A stretch of DNA of 64,000 nt from Hemicordylus capensis (Eukaryota > Chordata > Lepidosauria > Squamata > Cordylidae): assembly GCF_027244095.1 (NCBI RefSeq), contig NC_069659.1, forward strand, positions 87,417,501-87,481,500, in the 5' to 3' direction. The position numbers were made by a program, and so were the translations under genes. Numbering within the stretch: the first letter of the stretch is position 1; every line of letters starts with the position of its first letter. Shown here piece after piece: positions 36,110 through 47,000 of the stretch. A model generated the notes under the pieces. The model was not told where the DNA came from. It did no database searches and saw only the letters and a program-made list of their open reading frames with translations.

Positions 36110-38080
36110 CCCTTATACCTCTTCCCCATCTCCATGGGTGCATGCTGTTGCTCGAGAGCCGTTAGAGTTCAGAGTGTAGGGGGAGAATGGCAGTTCAGTC
36201 CCCAAATAGCAGAGCAAAACCAGTTTGGTGAGAAAGCAGCAAAGCAAGAGGTCTGTTCTTTAGTATTGAAGAACTACAATGATTTATTTAAAGAAAAGGT
36301 TACAAACGAATGTGAATAAGATGGGAGCACTTTTATCCATGACACCACCCCTCCCCCCAGTGGTCACTATGAGACATAACAGCTGAGAGCTGATGCTGCC
36401 AGGGTCCTAGATCCAAAACTCTTTCTCATCGGCTCATGCAGCTGTCTATAAGCCCAACTTCTCTCTCAAGGTTTTGAAATGATCTCTGGGCAATGGTTTA
36501 GCACATCTGCTACAATTCGTTCACTTGGGCAATACATCAATGTTACAAGTCCCTTTTCTTGTGCAAATATCACATAATGATATTTGGTTTCAATGTGTTT
36601 TGTTCTAAATTGATTTTCTCAATATGGATGAAGCTTTGATTATCCTCAAACATCTCAGTGGGTTTTGGTTAGTCTGTGTTGCAATCCGACATTAGCTTGT
36701 GCAGCCATGCTACTTCCTGACATGCTTGAGTGGCAGATACATGTTCTTCAGTAGATGAGAGAGCAACTATTGCTTGCTTGCAGCTACACCAACTGACTGC
36801 TCCACCGCCATAAAAGGATACATAATCACTGGTTGACTTTCAGTCTGTTTGATCCTCAGAGCAGTCTGCATCCATATAACCTATTAATTTGGTTCCACTA
36901 CTAGCAGGCAACTTTAATTTTAGACGGATCGTCCCTTTTAGGACCTGCCTAGTCTCTTAACTGCAGTCCAGTCATCTTTGCTGGGTGTGCTTACTTTCCT
37001 ACTCAATATTCCCACAGATGCTGCTATATCCAGTCTTGTTATCATAGCTACATAAATTTTTCCCCAGTCACTGTCCTGTACTCACTGTTGTTTGGCAGTA
37101 GTTCACTCTCCTCCTTCTGTTTTAGGAAACTAGTTTCAATAGGTGTACTCATTTCTTTGGCCTCTGTTAGTCCCAAATACACTATTAAATCATTTATTTT
37201 CTGATTTTGGTTAAGCAAATAGCTTCCATCCTATTCTATCTCTATGTGTATCCCAAGATAGTGGGAAATAGGACCAAGTACTTTTATTTCTATCTCACTA
37301 TTCAGGTGCATTATTATTTTAAGGCTGTCCTCTCTATTTTCCTAATAGATTGTCAGATCATCAATGCAAGTAAGTATATAGCTCTATCTGTTGTCTTTGA
37401 GCCTCGAGTACAGGCAAGGGTCAGCCTTTCCTTGGGTAAGTCCCTCATCGACTAGCAACGGGTTTAATTTGACATTCCAGGCTCTTGCAGCCTGCTCTAG
37501 TACATAAATACTTTTCTGCAGCTTACATACAACTTTTTTTTTACCAGGTTCCACATATCCTGGAGGCTGCTCCATATAAATATCTTCTTTGATGTCTCCA
37601 TGAAGAAATGCAGTTTTCACATCTATGTGATCAACTTGCATTTTCTTTGCTGCTGCAATGCTTAGGAGTGTCCTTACTGCGGTGTGTTTTACAATGGGAA
37701 CAAATGTCTCGTCTTAATCTTCCCCATATATTTGCAAGAATCCCTTTGCCACCAGTCTTACTTTGTAATGCTGGACATCCCCTTCTGCATTTTGCTTAAT
37801 TTTAAAAATCCACTTGCACCCCACAGTCTTTCTTCCCTCAGGTAGCTCTGTGAGTGTCCATGTGTTATTTTTGTGCAATGATTCCATTTCTTCTTTCACA
37901 GCTTCCTTCCTGTTTTGTGCTTCAGTTGCAGGTAAGTTGTCAATTTCTTTCCACATGCTTGGCTCTTGAAATCTTTCTCCCTTTGCAAAGTAGGAAAGTT
38001 TTAGTTGGAACTCCACACCTTTGTCTGTCATCAGCATACTCTTCAGCTGAATCATTGCCAGGTATAAAACTTACAGCGGA
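36110..38080 (-). repeat. Ty1/copia retrotransposon fossil (RT, RNase H, 3' LTR)
   Basis: Minus-strand frames at 37,384-38,055 carry the copia reverse-transcriptase region (KTVGCKWIFKIKQ; then DVKTAFLHGDI and EQPPGYVEPG). DNA at about 36,720-36,900 encodes the copia RNase H type (DADWAEDQTDRKST, VALSSTEEHV). A purine-rich tract at about 36,343-36,360 precedes a terminal unit starting TGTCATGGATAAAAG with AATAAA inside, a likely 3' LTR. It is 5'-truncated and broken in several places. The order along the strand is normal for the family. Confidence 0.85.
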
Positions 38081-38713
38081 TCCTTTCTTTTGGTCATATT
38101 GCCTTGGTTCTCCAACTGCAAATTGAGATTTCGGACCTGAAAAGTTGTAGATTCAGGCCTCCATTTTGTGGCAATCTCTCCTGTTTTGTGTCAGGAATTT
38201 TTTTTTAAAATCCTGTCCTCCCAAGCTTCAGATTGGTGACTTACAGTGTGCAACTATGTGTGTAATGATTCAAAACAAATCGGAGGTGATTTGATTCAGG
38301 TACAAATTGAATTAAAAAAAATCAATTCATGCACATCCCTACAAATTGCTCTCCATGGCCCCGCTCCTACCTGAGTAGACCTCAAGAGTTGCTCTGCCAA
38401 CCATCACACAAATACTCTGGGCACAGAAGTGGTCTCAGGGACCAGCAGTGGCATCTTCAGAGGGCCCTTCAGTGGCATCTTCTGTGGAGGGTCCTTTCCT
38501 GCATGTGAAGTAATATTCTACTTCACTAAAATTCTACTCTTCTGTGTTCTAGCACTGGAATCAGCTTTGGTATAAACTAGCACTTCAAGGTTTTGTAATT
38601 TAGAATGGGGTGGTTGAAATGGGGAAAGGGACACAGATTGAAATGTTATAACTGTGCTTTGCTTCCTAGACTAGAATGAGTATGTATGTGAATATATTTT
38701 TATTTCAGCCATT
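38081..38713. other. Intergenic, no recognised feature
   Basis: No exon or transposon recognised; a patch near 38,260-38,345 may be the edge of a miniature element (aattcatgcacatcccta). Confidence 0.35.
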
Positions 38714-38972
38714 ATAGGAACATAGGAAGCTGCCATATACAGAGTCAGACCATTGGTCCATCTAGTTCAGTATTGTCTTCACAGACTGGCAGCAGCTTCT
38801 CCAAGGTTGCAGGCAAGAATGTCTCTCAGCCCTATCTTGGAGAAGCCAGAGAGGGAACATGGAACCTAGATGCTCTTCCCAGAGCAGTTCCATCCGCTAA
38901 GATCTTACAGTCTCCCATTTATATGCAGTCAGGGCAGACCCTGCTTAGCTAAGGGGACAAATGAAGCTTGCT
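38714..38972 (-). repeat. 5S-rRNA-derived SINE, near full length
   Basis: On the minus strand: ttgtccccttagctaagcag, ggtctgccctgactgc, aaatgggagactgtaagatc, and the tail agactggcagcagcttct region reversed, ending ggcagcttcctatgttccta. The head tracks the 5S internal control region. Confidence 0.9.
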
Positions 38973-39529
38973 AGATTAACAAGACCAGCTTATTAATGTC
39001 AATCAACGTGAAATTTCAAATTTGCAATGAATCATATAGAAATGTCCCATCTTATTTGTCCTTGTTCAAAGCAGTTGCAACCTTATGCAATTTAGATGTG
39101 TATAGTTGCTTACTATTCCATTATCATTCCTCAGTGCTCTATCAAGCAAATGTGCGACAAAGTTGAAAAGCTGTACACGTAGTGTGATCTCACTTTAAGA
39201 GGTGCAAACTAGCACCTCATTCCAAAACCTGACGTGATTGTATCCCATAATATGGCAAGTGTCTTTAATAACATTTTAGATTTGTTTTCCATTATTCAAT
39301 TTATATTTTATGGTTTTAAAAGCAGGAAATATCAATTTCTATAGTAAAACTGCACGGATGTTTTTTCAAAATAACCCCACCTCTTATTTTGGACTTTCTA
39401 CAAAAGTGAAACCTTTCTGGGAGGCTTACTTCTGCTTACAGGTGATGCCAACAGTACATGCAGACCGTAGATGAAACATTGTCACTCTACAACACCTGTA
39501 GGCAACCTTGGCTCTCCAGCTGTTCCAGA

Positions 39530-39765
39530 ACGACAACTTTCTGGGCAAAATACCTATAAAGCCCTAAACAGCTTAGGCTTAGCTTCTCTGTTATGAGCCC
39601 CACTGCCTATTGAGATAATCTGGGGAGGTCTGTCTGCAGTTGCCACCAGCTCATCTGGTGGCCCCAAGGCTTTGGAATGTGCTCCCTGCTGAAACAAGAG
39701 CTTCCCCATCTCTGCCAGCATTTAAAAGGGCTAAGATACTGTTTTTCAACAAAGGTTAGTAAAAC
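39530..39765 (+). repeat. L2-like LINE ORF2 fragment
   Basis: ataaagccctaaacagctta, ctgcagttgccaccagctc and aaggctttggaatgtgctcc are typical of the C-terminal part of L2-group ORF2, with several stops. Confidence 0.55.
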
Positions 39766-39767
39766 AG

Positions 39768-39940
39768 TCGGCATGGAAAAAGAATAAGATGGTACCCTGT
39801 CCCCAAAAGGCTCATAGGCTAAAAAGAAGCACAAGGTAGACACCAGCAACAGCCACTGGAGGATACTGTGCTAGGGTTGCTCTCCCCATGCTTAAGTTAT
39901 AGAGAATCACCACTTTGAACGTTGCCACTTTGCCCTAACT
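39768..39940 (-). repeat. L2-like 3'-end repeat
   Basis: gatggtaccctgtccccaaa, gacaccagcaacagccactg and agagaatcaccacttt: truncated minus-strand member. Confidence 0.7.
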
Positions 39941-42761
39941 GGGGAAGAAAAGTGACACACTACCATGAAGCTTACATTAAAATAAATGCAGCAGGCTTAA
40001 TCTTCATAATGATGTTCCACAGCACTGCAAGTCTGAATGCCATCTTTTCCTGTACCACTTGCTGGTGCAGGGAGCAGTATGGGGGGGCGGGGGGAATGAG
40101 AACGAGGGAAGGGAAATATACTTCTCCCTTAGGAGAAAACTCTTCCATGCCTGCTAGGAACTGCATAAGGGAATATTACTGCTTTTTCTGGTTTAGGAAA
40201 ATTTTATGGCAGTAGTAGCTACAACGCCCAGCCTCCTCTCACTTATTTGTATATCAAGAAATAAGTGTGGAATAGATATTCCACACTAAGGATACACAGC
40301 AAAGTCTGCTATTCTTAAAAAGACTCAGAGCAAAGAGTCAACAATGAATGTGAACATAGAGATGAGCAACAATGAACGTAACTGCAGGACAGGGCTTCAT
40401 TAACCAGATACATTCTCAACAATTTGGGGCGGGGGGGATAACTCAGCCATTTCTAGGCCATATGAGCCCTAAGCAGTATCATATATATGAGGGGACCTAA
40501 ATCCAGGTTCATTTTCAAATGAATGCAGGTACAGTCATTCACACAAGAACCTGTATGTGTGTGCAGCAGGATTCCCTCTATTTTTTTTAAATCAGTGAGT
40601 GCAATGAATTTTGTTCTGGGTGGAATGCTCAAGGCAGTGTGTACACCTGTGCATTATTATGTGTCACTATAGATATACAACACGCATACGTGGGTACACA
40701 CACATTCCATCAACATGGAAGTAAGTAAGTGTATTTTACAATTCTATTTATAAAGTTGGATTTTTACACTTCACATTTAAATACAATAAAAACAAAACAA
40801 GAAAGAAGGTAACATTTTCTTCCTTTTGGCTGTCCCACTATGCCATGTGGGAAAAGAGGGGTTTTGTAAGCAGGTAGTGCTAGGAAGGAGAAAAAGAGTG
40901 AAGATAATGGTGGGGTTTTTTGGGGGGGGGGGAATAGGAATGCAGTTTGACAGATGGGAGGAAAAACAGATAAGATAAGGCAAGAAGTTCAGAAAAGACA
41001 GTAGAGAAGGGTGAAGCAGGGGAAAAGGGCGGGTGGGGACCAAAAAGAGATCCAAATTAGGAAGAAAAAACACAATCATGAGAGAACTGAGAAAGGGGGA
41101 GGGGAGCTCAAAGAGGAGAGCACTGTGAAGGGCAAGGAGCGGTTAGGGTTCAAAGAGTCAAACGAGTCAAAATAGCGGCCAAAAACTGTGTCCCCAAACA
41201 CTGACTCTAGAGGAGTCCCATAAAGGGCAAGTAAGGAATACTCAGGACAAACAAGAGAGACTGCTACAGCAGCTCTCAGTAAAGCTAAACCAATAACTGC
41301 ACCCCAAACTCTGACTTCAGAGGAGCACCATAAGGGACAAAAGGCAGAGAAAAAGAAGGAAAAACTGTCAAAAATAAAAGAGAGCAGAAGAACAAACAAA
41401 GCCAAGTAAAAAGAGGAACAGACAGGGAGGACGAGGAGGAAGGGGACAAGGAGAAAGGGCTCCTTGACTGCGGCTCCTGCCTGCCGGTTGCTGCTGCCCC
41501 GTGCTCATCCCCCTCACCTGAGACTTGCACAGACGGTCTGACTGGTGGGCGGAAGCGGCTCTCTGCTCGGCAGCCTTCTTGCCCGCTCGGCAGCAGCCCT
41601 GCTCCCCGCACTGAGCCTGACTGGATTGGGCTGTAGGAGGGCAGGCTAGCATGCAGCAGCACAGCCAGCCACTGGCCTACTTAGCTTGGGACTGGCACTT
41701 GCAGGAGAGAGCCAACGCCAGGGAGGAGGAAAGGCAGCAATTGCAGCAGACATCCCAGCGCAGGGGGAGATTGCGCGGCGGCTGGAATTGCTGGAGTGGA
41801 GAGCTAAACTCTTGTGCGTGCACGCGCTCAGCCACACAGTTTAGAGGAAATAGTGGTGTGCAGATACTTGAACGCAGGGAAAATCCACAAGTTGGTGGGC
41901 AACTTACAAACATGGGCACAAGGATGGGCTACATTGAATAGGTGCGAAGGGAAGACAACACCTGGGATAAGAATACTGCTAAAGTCATAGAGAGAAGCAA
42001 GTTCACTAAGAGATGGGCAGGGGGGAGACAAGGCAAAGGGAAAGAGAGGTGAGGCAAAGCCTAAAGGGGAGTGGAGGTTCATAGCTGCCAACGCACTCAG
42101 CTGCAGATGCCTCCATGGCAGTCCTCTAGCATACTAGGCAAAAAAAAAACCCCTTACAATCATCTGAGAACATGGTAGTGGTAGAAGGGATGGAAGCAAG
42201 TGTACCCTAAAAACAAAAATGTGTGACTGGCAGCGATATTTGGAGGGTGGGGAGCAGAGTGAGCTTAAGAAGAGAAAAGGTTTTCCTGCCACAAGACCTT
42301 GTTGGTGAAAAGACACAAAATAAATAGAACGGTCTTGCCAATTTTATGCAACCTACCAAAAACATATCCAACCAAAATAACTTGAGAAGAAAAGTAATGG
42401 TTGCTTGAACCTCAAGCTGCATTACAGCTAGAAAATAGAACTATATATAAGCATCTATTCTAAAAGCCTTTTACTGATGAATGGTGGCTGTTTTTAATTT
42501 TTAAAGAAACAAAATAAGTATGAAACAGCATGGTGTGCCCCAATTAGATGTGAACAGAATGTGCTACAACATAATGAGAAATCTGTGATGACTAATGCCA
42601 CCTAGGTTATTTGGAACATGAAAGGCATTCAAGTTTGGCAAACTGCATTCGGCTTCAATTTTGGAGGATGAGGTGATTAATAAGAAGCACAAAGACCTGC
42701 AACAGAACACTTTTAGAGAACAATTTTAAATCCCAGCTCAACTGCCGATTTGCTTCAGATT
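39941..42761. other. Intergenic; purine-rich and GC-rich patches
   Basis: 40,500-40,720 has miniature-element-like words shared with 25,300. 40,800-41,460 is purine-rich. 41,460-41,830 is GC-richer and CpG-containing, with frames on both strands but no splice or homology support. I cannot name it; it might be the 5' part of an unrecognised retroelement. Confidence 0.35.
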
Positions 42762-43983
42762 TATTGAAATATTTACATCTCTATTTACATTTATTCAAAT
42801 ATCTTGTTCAAAATTACAATTTAAGATATCAAAAGACAATACTTGGTAATAACTTGTACATAATGCATTTACAAAACTGAGTTCAAAGGCTGCTTTTTTT
42901 CTTGGTACTTTATTTTCAAAAATATTGAACGCTGTCAAAGTATTACTTTTTTTTTTTTTAAAGTCCAGAATTTCTCACAACTAGCATCAATGGGAAGATG
43001 TATACCTTAATGTTGCATCTCTCATGCTATAGGCCGAGGATATAAAAATTAACCATTTAGACGATTTAAATAAATTCTATACAAGCTAGTAAAACTGCAG
43101 AAATTGAGGCCCAGTGGATACTTTGCAAATTAGATCAGTGGCTGATATACCACACAAAAGGTATACATCAGCCCGGCAGGGATGTGCCTGAACCGCAGTT
43201 CAAAGAACGGTTCGAGCACTTTGAAGGAAATTCAAAAGGGGACTTCAAGAAAAAGGAGAGCCGGTGCTTACCTGCTCTCTGCCACTCCTTCTAGCTTCCT
43301 GCTGGTGAGGCGCTGGTCCCAAAAAGCCCTGCATGCCGTCAACACACACATGGCATATGCTCATGCATGGGCGCCATTTGCATGGTCAGCATGGTGTTGC
43401 TGATCATACAAATGGTGCAGACGCCATGTGTGTGCTGACAGTGCAAAATGCCTTTTGGGACCAGTGCCACCTCAGGAGGAAGGGGTGGCAGAGAATAGGT
43501 AAGCACCCTACAGCTCAGTAATGTTGTGTGGATGCAAGTTGCACAAACAATTGTGCAAATGTTACACAAGAGCAAGCCCATTATTTCCAGTAGGCTTATT
43601 CTTGTGTAACATCATTTTTGCAGTTTTGCCTTTGCACCACTTGCATATACACAACATTAGTGGGCTGACTATCCTTGTGCAGTGTGTCAACCAGTATCTC
43701 CAGCTGGCAGAAGACTAAATAGCTATGTCATGGCTCCAACAGGCAGCCAACTGTTCCCCTATGCCATCTTCTTCAGAAGAAACAAGATTAGCCATATTCT
43801 CCACTAAGTCTGCCAGAACATCATCAGTAACTATATAAAGCAAAACAGTAGGAGATAATATCAACAAGATGATTTACATTTCAGTAATTCAGAGAACTCG
43901 ATAATTAAAGATAAATTAAAAGGAAACATTTCTTTTGTGTAAACTTTGCAAAGAATGCTTCGACTTCTCAAAAGTGTTCTTCC
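42762..43983 (-). other. Probable MIS18A 3' UTR and poly(A) region
   Basis: Downstream of the candidate stop, minus-strand AATAAA motifs lie at about 42,909-42,914 and near 42,762. The stretch includes an inverted-repeat element at about 43,173-43,505 and the alternative terminal-exon candidate, so the real transcript end is uncertain. Confidence 0.3.
43173..43505. mobile_element. Fold-back miniature transposon (hAT-like)
   Basis: Starts near cagggatgtgcctgaaccg. gcttacctgctctctgccac and cgctggtcccaaaaagccct on the left are mirrored by aaaatgccttttgggaccag and gtggcagagaataggtaagc, meeting near 43,383. The right terminal motif is missing or altered. Confidence 0.6.
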
Positions 43984-44031
43984 TCAGCAGTTTGCCTTTT
44001 CATCTTTCAGGAGTCTGAGCAATGTTCTATG
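43984..44031 (-). CDS. MIS18A: MIS18A candidate last coding exon
   Basis: After a pyrimidine-rich acceptor (gagtttttcag|CATAG) the phase-0 frame required by exon 4 reads [15 protein letters not shown] then TGA. The heptad-like leucines could continue the coiled coil where human has MEDVLKALQMKLW. Similarity is weak and the tail is shorter than in human. A competing open segment at 43,718-43,837 resembles the human end better in one motif (DDVLADL against EDVLKAL) but needs a frame exon 4 does not supply. Confidence 0.45.
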   Translation of the reverse strand, partial: HRTLLRLLKDEKANC

Positions 44032-47000
44032 CTGAAAAACTCTTGCAGGGATTCAACAAATTCCCAAGAGCCAATAATAGCAAGCTTATGTACCAATGTT
44101 CACATTAGTAATACTCATCATTGTTTTCAGCCAATGTTGTGAAGAGATGCAAAACTCGATTCAACTACAGATAACCGTTGTTCCAATGCTTTCAGTATTG
44201 TTTCTGCCTGTTAATTAGAAATACAGTTTTAATTCATATTGGAAGTTAATTTACAAAATATGGGTCCCAATCCAGAGACCCATAAGTGAACCATAAGGCT
44301 GCATACGCACTACTACAGTGCTGTGAAAACATTTGTGAACCCCAAGCAAATTAATGAGAATCACCCTGCAAGGTCTTACCATGATTTCCATGCGTAATTG
44401 TAACCAGTCTTTCCTAATGCAATAAGGGGGCATGAATTAAACAATGCTGCGAATAACCTCGTTATTCGCAGTTCTGCATATCCGCAGGGTGTCTCATTGA
44501 CACCCCTTTTCCGTATCTGCAGATACAGAGGGATTAAAACCCATTTATGTGCTGGTCCCAGAGGGCCAGAAGTGACTGCGGAGGTCACTTCTGCCCGCCA
44601 TTTAGTCTCAGGATTGGCTCCTTTCCTTATAAAAAGGCTCCTTTCCTTGAAAAAAACCACAACCCATACTTAAAAAAATAATAATTCTGTGTCAGGGCAT
44701 TTCTGGGCATATGGGGGATTCCTGGCAACATACAGACCCTGCAGAGCATGCCACAGTAAGTTTTTCAAGTTATTTTGCCTTTTTAAAAAAAAAATGTTGT
44801 CCCTCATTTTCCCTCCACCCTGGAACCTAACCCCCCTTTCCCCATAGCAATAATATTCATTACCCACGGCAGCAGCCAAGGAACCCTGTGAGTAACAAAG
44901 TTTTCTTGTAATGTCCATTTCAGGATCAACGTGTGAGACAGTAAGTGAATCGCTAATGTCCTTAGCACAATTAATGGGCTAATTACTATCAAGTGCCTAA
45001 CTAATTGTGTAACAAGTAAACCACCCTGCAAAGGAAAGCTGCATGACTGAGTTTGGGCATCCTGTCCTATATAAAAGGGCCTAAAGGTTCAGAGTTAGGT
45101 CTGTACCATGACAGTCAGTGGCAATTTGTGATCAAAAGAAATTCCAGAGGCCCTAGAAAAAAGAGTGGCAGATGCTCATCCGTCTGGACAGGGTTACAAG
45201 GCCATTTCTAAGCATATGGGGCTACATCCATCCACTGTCAGTCAGTCTATAAATGGAAAAAGTTGAAAACTACAGTGACTCTACCCAGGAGCATTGTCCT
45301 GCCAAGATCACCCTGGAAAATCATCCATAAAGTCACAAAGAACCTCAGACTAACATCTAAAGATTTGCAGGTCTCTCTCACTACAGCTGATGCAAGGGGG
45401 TCATGCATCAAATATCAGGAAAAAACTGAATGGGAATGATGTTCATGGGAGGATAGCTAGGAAGAAACCACTGCTCTACACTGCCTTCCAAGGAAAGAAC
45501 CTCATCCTGACCCTCATGGTTTGGGGCTGCTTTGCTACATCAGGACCTGGACAGCTCGCCACCACTGCTGGAACCATGAATTCAGCTGCAAATCATTAAA
45601 CTCGAGAGCAGATTTTCTTAACCTTGAGCCCCTAGATCAGTGATTCTCAAACTTGGGTCCTCATGTGTTATTGGACTTCAACTCCCATAATCCCCAGCCT
45701 CAGTGGCCTTTGGTTGGGGATTATGGGAGTTGAAGTCCAATAACAACTGAGGACCCAAGTTTGAGAATCACTGCCCTAGATGTTGTTGTACTACAACTCC
45801 CATCATCCCCAGACATGGCCTTTGTGGTAGAGGGTGATGGGAATTGTAGTCCAAAAACACCTGGGGGCCCAAGGTTAAGAAACCCTGCTCTAGAGGACAA
45901 CATCAGGCCATTTGTCTGAGAGCTGAGCTGAAAGTGGCAAGGCAATGTCCTTGCCACTTTCAGCAAGGCAATGTCCCTAAACCTTCTAGTAAGTCTACCA
46001 CAGAACAGCCGAAGAGAGATTTCGTATTTTAGACCCGCCAAGTCACAGTCCTGTGTGCAATCCCAGTGGTTTTTACGCACAGCCAAGTTCAGGCTCAGCT
46101 TCCCTAGCCCAGTCTTGGCTGCACGTGTGAACAACCTCACCGTTTTGAATGGAATAATGGGCCAAGATTCCTCCAAGCTGATGTGAGACTAAATCACCAG
46201 TTACAGCAAATGTTTAGTTATTACTGCTCAAGGAGGTGCCACCATTCACATACTTTTTAACACAAGGATGTTTGTTGTTGAATCTTTCTGTTGGGCGAAT
46301 ATTCAAAACGAATCCTTTTTGCCTGAGTTACTTATTCAATGGGGTTGCATTTCTCTCTTCTCAGGGTTCAGCTTAGGATCCAATTTTGTTTCGAATAAGA
46401 ATTGTGCATACATACAGCCCATCCTAAGGGGTTCACAAACTTTTTCTCAGCACTGTGTATTCAGAGCCATCTTTCCCCTCCTCTGTTAAAGAACTGGAAG
46501 CTCTGCTGCTACTATCACCTCTGGTCTTCCAGGAGACTGATATTGGCAGAGGTTGACAGCATGGATTACCTGTCTGGAACTGGGCTTCACACATTACTCT
46601 ATGAGAGTGCTGGTTGGAGAGCTCAGCAACTGCATGCAAGGACTGAATGTATTTGTAGCACCAGTTCTGTTGTATAAAGGATTGTTATCTTTTCAAGTCA
46701 ATATGCTCTATTTTATATAATAACCTTATTTTTTGACAAATAAGGCAGATTTTAAAGGAGGCATTATTCCCACATAATCCTTATAGTATGAAAACAGCAA
46801 AGTGTGAACACACAATAACCATCTTACCCTTACTAGTGACTCTTCTAAACCAGCTTGACTTTCAAGAGTGAGAGGCTCCTCATCAATTTCAGCTTTTTGT
46901 TCAGAAGACCCTAGGGTATAACTTGGAAATTGTACAGTTATAAGTAGCAGGGCAATAAATACAAGCCTGAAAATATATATCAACTGAAATGCCATTTATT

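Larger units (their letters stand above)
44316..46455 (+). mobile_element. Tc1-type DNA transposon, decayed, in MIS18A intron 4
   Basis: Inverted ends cagtgctgtgaaaacattt and aactttttctcagcactg. The interior at 45,130-45,550 encodes recognisable Tc1 transposase stretches: [19 protein letters not shown] (helix-turn-helix), [20 protein letters not shown] and [15 protein letters not shown], in more than one frame and with large deletions; the end of the DDE region is missing. It was later invaded by hAT miniature elements at 45,609-45,887. Confidence 0.88.

Noticed and set aside
38900-38972. 5S rRNA gene or pseudogene
   Set aside because: Only the head resembles 5S and it continues into a SINE body shared with other copies.
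41285-41662. Possible first exon in a GC-rich segment
   Set aside because: Frames on both strands, no splice-linked partner and no homology recognised; left as unexplained.
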